Assembly: GCA_020634935.1 (NCBI GenBank)
Contig: JACKAT010000040.1
Coordinates: 1 to 49,649, forward strand
Length of the DNA: 49,649 nt
Direction: 5' to 3'
From: Anaerolineales bacterium
GTDB taxonomy: Bacteria; Chloroflexota; Anaerolineae; 4572-78; J111
Both the position numbers and the translations under genes were made by a program. The number at the start of each line of letters is the position of its first letter. The stretch's first letter is position 1. Below, in pieces: positions 1-8,789 of this stretch. Below the pieces are notes generated by a model. That model was not told the DNA's origin. It saw nothing but the letters and a program-made list of their open reading frames with translations, and searched no databases.

Positions 1-1
1 C

Positions 2-2455
2 CCCATAGCCGATCAGACCATTAACGAAAGTGAGACCCTGACCTTGACCGTTTCGGCCACCGATCCCGGCACAGCGGATGTTTTAAGCTATAGCTGGGAC
101 TTTAACTATGACGGCACGTTTAATGAGGTTGCCACCGGGCCAACGGTTAGTCAAAAGTTCGTGGATGGCCCAGCCATCTATACGGTCGCGGTGCGCGTTC
201 GAGATGATGACTATCCCTATAATACCACGAACGGCGGTGAAATAGGCCAGGATTTGGATACCTTCCGGATTATCGTACAGAACGTTGCCCCAGTTGCCCA
301 TGTGGAACCTCCGGTTTACAATGATGCGGTTGAAGGCCAGCCCGTCACGCTGACCGGCTCAGCTACTGATACCATCAGCGATATGCCAACCCTCACTTAC
401 GATTGGGATTTGGATAACAATGGCACATTTGAAACGGCTAACCAAAACCCGGTCATCCATACCTGGACTTCCGGTGGGACTTATACGGTAACCTTACGCG
501 TCACCGATAAGGATGGCGCCTCCGGGACAGCTACGGCCAAGGTAGTTGTTGACTCCATTCCTATCGCCAAGGCCGGTGGTCCATATACGGGTACAGAGGT
601 ACTTCCTCCCGTAACGCTTAACGGTAGTGGATCGTTTGATCCGGATGGAGACACATTAACTTATATGTGGAATTTTGGTGATGGTAACTTCTCATCGCCC
701 AGCACCAATCCCACTGTTCAGCACGCCTATCAAGATAACGGCAGCTATACCGCCGTCTTAACCGTTATAGATGGACGGGGGGGGAGCAATACAGCCCAGG
801 CCGTTGTCAACATCTCCAACACGCCCCCCGTTGCGGTTGTGGGTGGTCCTTATCCCGGTAATGAAGGTCAACCCGTTTCGTTCGATGGCAGCGGCTCTTA
901 CGACAATAGTCCCATTGATGATGCGAATCTCACCTACACCTGGAACTTTGGGGATAGCAGCCCAGCGCCGGCTTCGGCGGATAAGGTCAGTCATACCTAT
1001 GCCGACAACGGCACCTACACTGTAACTTTAACCGTTACGGATAAAGATGGTAGCACTAGCAGCGCTAGCACCACGGCTGTTATCAACAATGTCGCCCCCA
1101 CTGCCAACGCCGGCGGTCCTTATCAGACAACGATCAACATTCCTATCCCTTTGAACGGCAGCGGCCTGGATGTGGCAGCAGACACCTTAACTTATGAATG
1201 GGATCTAAATGGCGACGGCATTTTTGAAACGCCGGGAAAAAATGTAAACGCCAGTTGGCCGACGCCGGGAGTTAAAAGTATAACCTTAAGAGTCAGTGAC
1301 GAGGATGGCGGCGCGACGACCAGCGCCACCACAGTTAATGTAGGCAGCCCGCCCACAGCCAACGCCGGCGGGCCGTATGGCGGGCCTGAAAATAGCGTCA
1401 TTGCCTTCACCGGCAGCGGCTCTGACCCGGATAACGATCCCTTAACTTACAGTTGGACCTTCGGAGACGGCAGTTCTGGCACAGGGGCAACGCCATCGCA
1501 TCGCTATGTCGATAACGGCACTTACACGGCTATTTTAACCGTTAATGATGGTCGCGGCGGGGTGGCCACGTCTCAAGCAACGGTTACGATCAATAATGTG
1601 GCCCCCACTGCTAAAATTAGCAGTCCCGCCAGCGGTAACGAAGGTCAAAATATTTCGTTTGACGGCAGCGGCTCCAGCGATCCGGGACCGAATGATACGC
1701 TGACTTACGCCTGGGACTTTGGCGATGGGAGTACCGGCACAGGAGCAACAGTTTTGCACCGCTATCGAGATAACGGTACACTTACCGTCAGGTTAACCGT
1801 TACCGACAAAGATGGCGCCTCCAACAGTACCTTGACCACGATCACTATTAATAATGTTGCGCCAACGGCTAACATCAGCGCGCCGTCCGGCGGTGATGAA
1901 GCGCCCGGTGGAACAACGATTTCTTTCGATGGCAGCGGCTCCAGCGACCCTGGCCTGGACGATACCTTAACCTACCTCTGGGATTTTGGCGACGGCACGC
2001 CTGCTGCCAACGGACCGGCGACGGTATCGCACACCTATATTGACAGCGGCAGCTACACCGTTAGGCTTACAGTAACCGACAACGATGGCGCAAGTAACAC
2101 GGCTACGGTTAACGTAACGATTAACAATTTACCGCCAACGGCTAATGCCGGCGGGCCATACAGTACTACGGTGGATACACCAGTTACCCTATCAGGCAGC
2201 GGCTCGGACATTCCGGCTGATCCTCTAACGTATAACTGGGATTTAGATAATAACGGCACCTTTGAAACCCCCGGACAAAACGTAGATTTCACCCAATCGA
2301 CGACCGGAACTTATACCGTTGTTCTTCAGGTTAGCGATGATGACGGCGGCTCGACAACAGCTTCGACCACCGTACAGGTTAACAGCCTACTACCTTTGGC
2401 CTGGTTGAGCCTGCCATTTATTCTGACCAGATTAGGCCGAAAAAGAAAACGTTAA
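2..2455 (+). CDS. PKD-repeat surface protein, 5' end cut by window edge
   Basis: The reading frame is open from the first bases of the window (PIADQTINESETLTLT precedes the first possible TTG start at 44), so the N-terminus lies outside. What remains is about eight complete and one partial immunoglobulin-like PKD domains of 80-95 residues, each with the pattern APTANAGGPY, GSGSxDP, LTYxWDFGDG, YTVxLTVTDxDG. Some repeats carry the WDLDNNGTFETP variant instead of WDFGDG. The protein ends with a hydrophobic stretch (LLPLAWLSLPFIL) followed by RLGRKRKR, the layout of a C-terminal membrane anchor or sorting tail. PKD domains are known from extracellular adhesins and glycosidases; any catalytic part would be upstream. 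A role in attachment or surface structure is inference. Confidence 0.85.
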   Translation, partial: PIADQTINESETLTLTVSATDPGTADVLSYSWDFNYDGTFNEVATGPTVSQKFVDGPAIYTVAVRVRDDDYPYNTTNGGEIGQDLDTFRIIVQNVAPVAHVEPPVYNDAVEGQPVTLTGSATDTISDMPTLTYDWDLDNNGTFETANQNPVIHTWTSGGTYTVTLRVTDKDGASGTATAKVVVDSIPIAKAGGPYTGTEVLPPVTLNGSGSFDPDGDTLTYMWNFGDGNFSSPSTNPTVQHAYQDNGSYTAVLTVIDGRGGSNTAQAVVNISNTPPVAVVGGPYPGNEGQPVSFDGSGSYDNSPIDDANLTYTWNFGDSSPAPASADKVSHTYADNGTYTVTLTVTDKDGSTSSASTTAVINNVAPTANAGGPYQTTINIPIPLNGSGLDVAADTLTYEWDLNGDGIFETPGKNVNASWPTPGVKSITLRVSDEDGGATTSATTVNVGSPPTANAGGPYGGPENSVIAFTGSGSDPDNDPLTYSWTFGDGSSGTGATPSHRYVDNGTYTAILTVNDGRGGVATSQATVTINNVAPTAKISSPASGNEGQNISFDGSGSSDPGPNDTLTYAWDFGDGSTGTGATVLHRYRDNGTLTVRLTVTDKDGASNSTLTTITINNVAPTANISAPSGGDEAPGGTTISFDGSGSSDPGLDDTLTYLWDFGDGTPAANGPATVSHTYIDSGSYTVRLTVTDNDGASNTATVNVTINNLPPTANAGGPYSTTVDTPVTLSGSGSDIPADPLTYNWDLDNNGTFETPGQNVDFTQSTTGTYTVVLQVSDDDGGSTTASTTVQVNSLLPLAWLSLPFILTRLGRKRKR

Positions 2456-2536
2456 TGACTACCCTTTCTAGCCGGGTTATGGATCCGTTCTATAGACAAC
2501 AACACATCTTAAAGATAAACATCTTGGGAGAACTTA

Positions 2537-2983
2537 ATGGCAAGCCAATTTAATTTAGCCTTAATTCCAAAACGCGCACAAAAATACTTTGAAGCCAATC
2601 CAAATGTATTAGTTGTAGAAGATGATAAGATTATGGGGCAAATGGTGACCGATATCCTGGACGATGTGGGATTTGAAGTGACCAGAGCGCCGAATGGCGC
2701 AGTTGCCTTTGAAAAGTTGAAAGAAAAGCAAATTGATTTTATTATTCTGGATATTCTACTACCTGAGTTAGATGGCTTTCAAATTTACGCTAAATTACAA
2801 GAAGACGCCAAAACTAAAGGGATTCCGGTGATGATTGTGAGCGCCTGGGCTGACGAAAGAAACATCGAAAAAGCGTCTCGTATGGGTGTTCAACATTTCC
2901 TACCCAAGCCCTTTACAGAAGATGAATTAATGTATACAATCTTAACCCTACTTATCGATAGTTCTCATAAAGAGAAGACTTAA
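2537..2983 (+). CDS. Stand-alone response regulator receiver (CheY-like)
   Basis: A 148-residue protein with an N-terminal tail of about 22 residues followed by one receiver domain and no output domain. The acidic pocket is E28-D29-D30 (LVVEDD), the phosphoacceptor is D72 (IILDILLPELDG), the switch residue is S102 (MIVSAW) and the conserved lysine is K124 (LPKPF). A Shine-Dalgarno-like GGGAGA lies 6-8 bases before the ATG. Such proteins relay phosphate from a histidine kinase to a partner protein. No cognate kinase is adjacent, but the receiver-kinase gene at 7371 is a candidate partner (inference). Confidence 0.9.
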   Translation: MASQFNLALIPKRAQKYFEANPNVLVVEDDKIMGQMVTDILDDVGFEVTRAPNGAVAFEKLKEKQIDFIILDILLPELDGFQIYAKLQEDAKTKGIPVMIVSAWADERNIEKASRMGVQHFLPKPFTEDELMYTILTLLIDSSHKEKT

Positions 2984-3092
2984 GATATTGACCGGTTAAA
3001 CTAACAGCGTCAGCGTCAGGCCAAAATCTAACTGGGGAAATAAAAGCACAACTGTTTAGCTGCAAATTATTTTGGTGTTGTTGGAGATTTTT

Positions 3093-3407
3093 GTGGTTAT
3101 TAATCTAGAATGGCAAGAAAGAGGCCCATTACAAGATGATGGGCAGCAGATTATCTATAAAGGGCGGGAAATTTGTACACCTAACAACTATCCGCAAAGA
3201 TTGCCTTGCCATAATCCTCATTGTGATCATGGAGGGTTTGAAATAGGCGATAGAGTGGTTAAATTGATGGCTTCTCGAAAATTCAGCGAAGAAAACTCGC
3301 TTATCTGTGTCAATGCGATCAATAGTGACCGGGAAAAAAGGTGTTTGCATACCATCATCTATACCATTACCTCAGTTTCACCCTACCGCCGGGCTTCTGA
3401 CAGATAG
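3093..3407 (+). CDS. Hypothetical protein, about 104 aa, Cys/His-containing
   Basis: I do not recognise this gene. A GTG at 3093 is preceded by GGAG with a 6-base spacer, better than the in-frame TTG at 3072, so the protein likely starts VINLEWQERG. The central part has a CHNPHCDHGGFEIGD stretch whose two cysteines and two histidines could bind a metal. It is followed by a basic C-terminal half with no membrane segment. A clear bidirectional terminator follows within 30 bases, which supports a real transcription unit. No function is assigned. Confidence 0.5.
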   Translation: MVINLEWQERGPLQDDGQQIIYKGREICTPNNYPQRLPCHNPHCDHGGFEIGDRVVKLMASRKFSEENSLICVNAINSDREKRCLHTIIYTITSVSPYRRASDR

Positions 3408-3434
3408 TCAGGGCCAGCCTCTACTTTTTAAAAT

Positions 3435-3466
3435 AAAAGCCGGCTTAAAATATAAGCCGGCTTTTT
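3435..3466. terminator. Bidirectional Rho-independent terminator
   Basis: The arms AAAGCCGGCTTA and TAAGCCGGCTTT enclose a short AAATA loop. T-runs follow the stem on the plus strand (CTTTTTG) and on the minus strand (CTTTTATT). It sits between the convergent ends of the small gene ending at 3407 and tyrS ending at 3485, and can serve both. Confidence 0.85.
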
Positions 3467-3484
3467 GTTATCTTATCGTTAGCT

Positions 3485-4720
3485 TTAGTCTTGAAAAACC
3501 AGGCGGTGGTATTTTTTCTTGCCAGCCCGCAGCAGTATCCCTTCGACTGCCTCATCTGAGGCCGATAATTCGGCTGAAACATCGTCAATGCGCTGATCGT
3601 TGACGTAAATCCCACCCTGTTGCAGCATTCGCCGGGCATCGCTGCGTGATTTGGTCAGCCCCACTTCGGCAAAAATCTCTAACACCCCCAACCCGGCTTG
3701 CAGTCTGGACCGAGCGAGAGTCGTGGTGGGAATGGCTTCGACGTCGCCGCCGCTGCTGCTAAAAGCGGCTTTGGCCGCCGCTTCAGCCGCCTGGGCTTCA
3801 TCTTCACTGTGGGTAATAACCGTAGCCTCATAAGCCAAAATACGTTTCGCCTCCCGGATTTCAGCCCCTTCGAGCGCACTTAGGCGGCTGATTTCCTCGA
3901 TGGGGAGAAAGGTAAATATCTTGAGCAGCTTGGCCACATCCCGATCATCACAGTTAACCCAATATTGATAATAATCATAGGGGCTCAATCGCTTAGGATC
4001 AAGCCACACCGCCCCCTCAGCCGTTTTGCCCATTTTGGCCCCACTGGCGGTCGTTAGCAGCGGATAGGTCAACGCGTGAACCGTTTCGCCTTCAATCCGC
4101 CGGATCAAATCGACGCCCGCCAGCAAGTTGCCCCATTGGTCGTCGCCCCCTAACTGGAGGGTGCAACCGTAACGCCGGTAAAGTTCCAGGTAATCATAGG
4201 CTTGTAAGATTTGGTAGTTGAATTCGATAAAGCTCAGTCCTCGCTCCAGGCGCTGTTTATAAGCTTCGGCAGCCAACATTCGATTGACGCTAAAATGACG
4301 GCCAATATCCCGCAAAAAGGCAATATAATTGAGATCCAGCAACCACTCGGCATTATTGATAGCAATGGCCTGCCCCGACTCAAAATTCAAGTAATGGTCC
4401 AGTTGGGCATGAATGGCCCGGCCATTGGCTTCGATAGTCTCTTTGGAGAGCATCTGACGCATCTCCGTTTTGCCGCTGGGGTCGCCGATCATTGTCGTAC
4501 CACCGCCAACCAAGCCAATAGGTCGGTGGCCGGCCCGTTGTAAATGCATCATGGCCATAATGGTTACCAGATGCCCCACGTGCAAACTATCAGCGGTGCT
4601 GTCGTAGCCATTGTAAAAAGTGACCGCTTGGCTGCCGAACTGCTGACGCAGCGCTTCCTCATCGGTAACTTGAGCAATAAAGCCCCGTTCAGTTAAAACA
4701 TCAAATACATTTTCGGCCAT
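3485..4720 (-). CDS. tyrS: Tyrosyl-tRNA synthetase
   Basis: Class I aminoacyl-tRNA synthetase of 411 residues that charges tRNA-Tyr in the cytoplasm. The nucleotide-binding signature is HVGH at residues 47-50, after the tyrosine-pocket sequence FYNGYDSTADSL. The second signature, KMSKS in most enzymes, is KMGKT at 229-233. GGDDQWGN at about 191-198 is typical of the tyrosine/tryptophan group. The C-terminal 60-70 residues (SRSDARRMLQQGGIYVNDQRI) form an S4 RNA-binding domain, so the protein is full length. It lies 67 bases downstream of the glycosidase gene on the same strand. Confidence 0.97.
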   Translation of the reverse strand: MAENVFDVLTERGFIAQVTDEEALRQQFGSQAVTFYNGYDSTADSLHVGHLVTIMAMMHLQRAGHRPIGLVGGGTTMIGDPSGKTEMRQMLSKETIEANGRAIHAQLDHYLNFESGQAIAINNAEWLLDLNYIAFLRDIGRHFSVNRMLAAEAYKQRLERGLSFIEFNYQILQAYDYLELYRRYGCTLQLGGDDQWGNLLAGVDLIRRIEGETVHALTYPLLTTASGAKMGKTAEGAVWLDPKRLSPYDYYQYWVNCDDRDVAKLLKIFTFLPIEEISRLSALEGAEIREAKRILAYEATVITHSEDEAQAAEAAAKAAFSSSGGDVEAIPTTTLARSRLQAGLGVLEIFAEVGLTKSRSDARRMLQQGGIYVNDQRIDDVSAELSASDEAVEGILLRAGKKKYHRLVFQD

Positions 4721-4787
4721 GGTGATGAAAACTCTTTCAGTTAGACTTATGAATTTGGATTACCCTTTAGGGGGGCTTGGCCTCATT

Positions 4788-6956
4788 TTACTCACTTATA
4801 GGGGGAATAAGCAATTCCATGCCGACTCGAATCAAACTGGGGTTAGAAATTTTGTCGCGATTAGCTTCAAAGATGATCGGCCACAGACTGTAATCACCAT
4901 ACACCTTTTTAGCAATACCGCTTAAGGTATCACCGGGTTGGACCACGTATACTTCCGGTTGATCTTCCGCAGGGGGTTCCGGGGTGGGGTCGGTGGGGGG
5001 TTCTTCCTGGGGCGGGCGAGCCGTACCCAGAAACCGCTGGCCTTTGGCTGCCAGATCATCGAGGAGAAGTTTGGTCTCTTCCGGTGAATTATCAAAGACC
5101 CGCTCTACCAAAACCGCCCCCATACTGCGCATGGTCTCCAGCGCCTGATCCGAAACTTGGGACGGCGAGGCGACCACGCTCACATAAGCCCATCGACCCG
5201 CCACTTCATCCGCAGCAAACGTAAAGTCAGGTTCAAAGTGCCGGATGTATTGCAGCGCTGCCGGCAAATCGGCATCCGGGTTGCCTAAAAGCATCACATG
5301 TTCGCCAGGGTTAGGCTCAATTTGGGGCAGACCATCAGGAGGTGTTGGGCCAGGCGCCGCGGCGCCCATAACAACAGCGTACGTCGTGCCGGAGCTGACC
5401 TCGACTACTACTCGTTCACCGACATCAAACGTATGCTGGCGGGTGCGGTTAGTTTCGCTAAGAACCCGATACACATCGGTTTTTCGGGCTTTGTTCCAGC
5501 CGGCCACAAATTCCCACGGCTCGATAGCCAACTGACCACTTCCCTGAGCGTCCACCAGCAGCTCATCGCCTGAGATTTTAATAAAGCAGTGAGCCGCCTC
5601 ACTCTCTGTCCGCCAACTGATGGCTTCATCCTGGTACCCGCTGCCGCCCACGGTCACATACAACGGCAGGTTAAAACGATAAGCCATGCCTGTTTTGAGA
5701 TCATGAACCGCCGAAAAGGTGGCCGGCTGCTCAATCGGCAGCCAGGTTTGGCTGAAGCGCAGCACGATATCGCGAATCGGTTTAGGCTTGTCGCCCACTT
5801 TAAACAGGCCAAAGTTGGCTTCATAAGGATTGTAGGTAATATCCAGATCATTAAGCTTCCACTTGAAAGCGCCGCCAAATTTGTTGGCTCGCAAGTACGC
5901 GTGCGAAGCAGCTTCGTACAGGGCGGTCAACGACTCGGCAATCGGCTGGCTGGCAGCCGGGTTGGTGCTGGTGTGATTGCTCCAGCCAAACTCGCCAAAA
6001 ACGACCGGGTGATCGGGAAAAGCTCGCCGCAGTCCTTCCAGATGAGCCGTATTAAGATTAAAACCGGCCAGAGATAAACTGGCGTAATTGTGGTACGCTT
6101 GAAAATCAAGGATACGGTTAGCCGGCAGCGAGGCAAACTGCATCCAATTCCAGCCGACAGTTAGCAACTGCTGGCCACCAGCGGCCCGCACCGGATCGAT
6201 TCGGGCGCGCAGCCAGGTATCAACGGTTTGATCCATCACCTCGATGAGGGTATACCAGACCTCGGCTTCGTCAGACAGCATAAAATCAACAATCGAGTCA
6301 CCCTTACCCTGATTGATAAAAGTGTTAGCGGCTTGATCATATTCGATAAAGAGCCGCAGCGCGTTGATATAATAATAGGCATGATCAGCGCTGAGATGAC
6401 CGGGAATACCCCGATTGCGTTGGAGTTCCAGCGCCTCTTCGCGGCTGACGCGAGCCCCATAGTGATCAACCAACCGGCTGGTTTGGACCGCCGGCTCATA
6501 ACCACTCGGATAGATGCCGGCAGCCAAATTGTAAAAGACCGGTTCGTTTTCCAGATCATAGGCCATAATGGTCGCTACGTCCTGGTATCGATCGGCAATT
6601 TTAGCATCCACTTCGGACACATAGGCTAGGTTCAATGAATGGGAATCGTTGAAAGTCAAGATCACTCTCAATTTATAATCTTGAGCCAAAGACAGGGTTT
6701 GATCGAGTTTAGCAAAGTTATTTTGCCGCAGATCTTTTTCAAGAGCCGGATGAACAAAAAGCCGAATAGCGTTGAAACCGGCAGCTTGAGCCTTGTTAAA
6801 ATCACGGGCGATCAGATCAGGGTCGAATAAATTCGGTTCCCACATTTTCCAACCCCGATCAAAATAACCGGCGTAGTTAACCCCCAACGCAAAAAAAGGG
6901 GTACCTTTGGTGTCTAAAAAATAACGTTTATCTGCTGCTACTTTAATCAGGGCCAT
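4788..6956 (-). CDS. GH5-like (beta/alpha)8 glycoside hydrolase with C-terminal LysM domain
   Basis: A 722-residue protein. Residues 1 to about 400 form a TIM-barrel glycosidase of the cellulase/mannanase (clan A) type: the acid/base is E138 in DLENEPVF and the nucleophile is E322 in VVFGEFGWSN. A beta-rich middle region follows (about 400-540), then an alpha/beta stretch, a proline/glutamate-rich linker and a LysM domain from about 669 (VVQPGDTLSGIAKKVYGDYSLW). GGAGG lies about 12 bases before the ATG on the minus strand. No signal peptide is visible, which is unusual for a protein with a peptidoglycan-binding LysM. Substrate cannot be read from sequence; a beta-mannan or beta-glucan is a guess from the fold. 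Confidence 0.8.
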   Translation of the reverse strand: MALIKVAADKRYFLDTKGTPFFALGVNYAGYFDRGWKMWEPNLFDPDLIARDFNKAQAAGFNAIRLFVHPALEKDLRQNNFAKLDQTLSLAQDYKLRVILTFNDSHSLNLAYVSEVDAKIADRYQDVATIMAYDLENEPVFYNLAAGIYPSGYEPAVQTSRLVDHYGARVSREEALELQRNRGIPGHLSADHAYYYINALRLFIEYDQAANTFINQGKGDSIVDFMLSDEAEVWYTLIEVMDQTVDTWLRARIDPVRAAGGQQLLTVGWNWMQFASLPANRILDFQAYHNYASLSLAGFNLNTAHLEGLRRAFPDHPVVFGEFGWSNHTSTNPAASQPIAESLTALYEAASHAYLRANKFGGAFKWKLNDLDITYNPYEANFGLFKVGDKPKPIRDIVLRFSQTWLPIEQPATFSAVHDLKTGMAYRFNLPLYVTVGGSGYQDEAISWRTESEAAHCFIKISGDELLVDAQGSGQLAIEPWEFVAGWNKARKTDVYRVLSETNRTRQHTFDVGERVVVEVSSGTTYAVVMGAAAPGPTPPDGLPQIEPNPGEHVMLLGNPDADLPAALQYIRHFEPDFTFAADEVAGRWAYVSVVASPSQVSDQALETMRSMGAVLVERVFDNSPEETKLLLDDLAAKGQRFLGTARPPQEEPPTDPTPEPPAEDQPEVYVVQPGDTLSGIAKKVYGDYSLWPIIFEANRDKISNPSLIRVGMELLIPPISE

Positions 6957-7370
6957 AGTGTTGAAGCGCCTCCAAATCTTTTAGGCATTGGACTACGAGG
7001 AGGATGATAACCAGTATATCATAATTGGTTATTGGGAACAATGCTTATCTTATGTTAATTTTACCCTACCTTTTTAAGATACACAAGCAAAAGCAAAATA
7101 AACCCTAAACTTGCAATTTCCTCGAACTTTATCCACAATATTAATGTTGAAAACCTATCAACTAAGTTCAAAAATTCCCTTGTAGGTTGGGTTGAACCGG
7201 AAAACTTAACCTTTAAGGAACTAAGGTTAAGTTCATTCGCCGGTTCGTCATTGATGCTAGGGCAAAACCGAATAATTGGGGTGATGGCCTCTCGAATTAA
7301 TCCATTCAACCCAACTCTCTACACCTCTATCCACAACATTAGAACATTGAAAACCTATTAGGGTACACCT
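6957..7370. other. AT-rich intergenic region with direct and nested inverted repeats
   Basis: No convincing gene is present. Two imperfect direct repeats of about 30 bases (7130-7158 and 7328-7358, both TATCCACAAYATTA ... TTGAAAACCTAT) flank a nested inverted repeat. Inner arms are CTTAACCTT (7205-7213) and AAGGTTAAG (7223-7231); outer arms are GAACCGG (7194-7200) and CCGGTTC (7240-7246). A further pair is GTTGGGTTGAA (from 7187) with TTCAACCCAAC (from 7305). TTATCCACA at 7129-7137 matches the DnaA-box consensus, but only once exactly. Confidence 0.6.
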
Positions 7371-8519
7371 GTGAAGTCAGTTCTCCACAACAGTACGGTT
7401 CTTATTGTGGCTGATAATAACAGCCAGCAAAATTTATTATCTGATTATCTAATCGGGTTTGGGTTAAACCTATTGGTGGCCAATACCGGTGAAAGGGGCT
7501 TGATTCTAGCCCAAAACCGTCAGCCCGATATCATTTTGCTCGATACGGATTTACCCGGATTAGACGGGTTTGAAACCTGCCGGCAGTTAAAAGGAAATGA
7601 AGTCACCCGCCGGATTCCCATCATTTTTATGACAGCGTTAGGCAGCACCGTCGATAGAATCCGCGGCCTAACTTTGGGTGCGGTTGATTATATTACGAAA
7701 CCTATTCAATCTGAAGAGGTTGTGGCACGACTAAAAACCCATCTGACGATTCAAAAACTACAAAATGAGTTAGAGGAACGCAATAATTCTTTACACGAAG
7801 AGATAAATCGGCGCGAAGAGCTAATAGGGGAGTTGGACTCATTCGCTCACACCGTAGCCCACGATCTTAAGAATCCTATTGGCGTAACCATGAACCATGC
7901 CCAGTTTCTTTGCAAATATGGCAGCCGCTTATCGCCCGATGAGTTCCAGAAGTATGCTAATGTTATTGTCCAGAACGGCCAAAAGATGAGCAATATTATC
8001 GATGAACTGCTGCTGATGGCCAGTGTTCGAACCGAAAAAATCGCGCCCAAACCCTTAAACATGACCGAGATTATCGAAGAAACTCAAGCCAGGTTGGCCC
8101 ATCTTATTGAGGAAAACCAGGTCGATTTTATTGTTCCCACCAGTTGGCCAATCGCTTGGGGCCATGCGCCTTGGGTTGAGGAAGTGTGGATGAACTATTG
8201 TAGTAATGCCATCAAATATGGCGGCCGGCCGCCTAAGGTTGAATTAGGAGCATCGGTTCAACTCGACGACAGTATCAAATTCTGGGTGCGAGATAATGGG
8301 GTCGGAATTACTACCGAAGCCCAGAAAGAACTATTTGTGCCGTTCACACGACTTAACCAAATTGAAATGGATGGGCATGGATTGGGCCTATCCATTGTCC
8401 AACGAATTATCGAGAAGTTGGGCGGCCGGGTTGAAGTAGAAAGCGACGGTGTGCCTGGTCATGGCAGCACCTTCAGTTTTTACCTGCCGCTGTATGATGC
8501 GACCCCGTTTCCAACTTAA
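7371..8519 (+). CDS. Hybrid receiver-histidine kinase, soluble
   Basis: A 382-residue two-component protein with the receiver first. The receiver (about 8-125) has D15, phosphoacceptor D58 (ILLDTDLPGLDG), T88 and K110. A coiled-coil linker (about 126-150) leads to a HisKA domain with the phosphorylated histidine H164 in FAHTVAHDLKNP. A HATPase domain follows with N-box NYCSNAIKYGG, G1 DNGVGI and G2 GHGLGLSIV. There are no membrane segments, so the signal is cytoplasmic or arrives by phosphotransfer. The start is GTG with only a weak upstream AGGG. The layout resembles bacterial phytochrome-partner or chemosensory relay kinases; the stimulus is unknown. Confidence 0.9.
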   Translation: MKSVLHNSTVLIVADNNSQQNLLSDYLIGFGLNLLVANTGERGLILAQNRQPDIILLDTDLPGLDGFETCRQLKGNEVTRRIPIIFMTALGSTVDRIRGLTLGAVDYITKPIQSEEVVARLKTHLTIQKLQNELEERNNSLHEEINRREELIGELDSFAHTVAHDLKNPIGVTMNHAQFLCKYGSRLSPDEFQKYANVIVQNGQKMSNIIDELLLMASVRTEKIAPKPLNMTEIIEETQARLAHLIEENQVDFIVPTSWPIAWGHAPWVEEVWMNYCSNAIKYGGRPPKVELGASVQLDDSIKFWVRDNGVGITTEAQKELFVPFTRLNQIEMDGHGLGLSIVQRIIEKLGGRVEVESDGVPGHGSTFSFYLPLYDATPFPT

Positions 8520-8554
8520 ATTCACCACCCATTTCATCATCTGGAGAAGCTATC

Positions 8555-8770
8555 ATGAATTCAATTATTTCTGTAAGCAAACATCTATCCATCGAACTGG
8601 TGACCGGAACAGATAACAGCGACCCGGCCCTGCGCTTGTTCATCCCGGATGATCCGGAACAAGCGTTTGTTGTCTTTCTATCCGAAATTCATCTCCTACG
8701 TGATGCATTGGCCGACGCCGGGGCCCGACTGGCTAAGCTGGAAAAGGAAGCTCGCAAACTCAGAGATTAA
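8555..8770 (+). CDS. Small hypothetical protein with C-terminal coiled coil
   Basis: Not recognised. A 71-residue acidic protein with a good GGAGAA ribosome site 8-9 bases before the ATG. The N-terminal half alternates hydrophobic residues like a small beta sheet. The last 28 residues (LLRDALADAGARLAKLEKEA) form a predicted amphipathic helix. It lies 36 bases after the histidine kinase and 19 before the aldo/keto reductase, so it may be cotranscribed with both. Confidence 0.6.
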   Translation: MNSIISVSKHLSIELVTGTDNSDPALRLFIPDDPEQAFVVFLSEIHLLRDALADAGARLAKLEKEARKLRD

Positions 8771-8789
8771 GCTATTAAAAGAGAGGACA

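Noticed and set aside
3072..3092. TTG start for the small gene ending at 3407
   Set aside because: The GTG at 3093 has the ribosome site at proper distance; the TTG has none.
7061..7309. 82-aa frame on the minus strand
   Set aside because: It spans the nested inverted repeats, has no ribosome site, and its composition is that of AT-rich non-coding DNA.
7120..7370. Replication origin
   Set aside because: Only one exact DnaA-type 9-mer; no dnaA, dnaN or gyrB nearby and no cluster of boxes.
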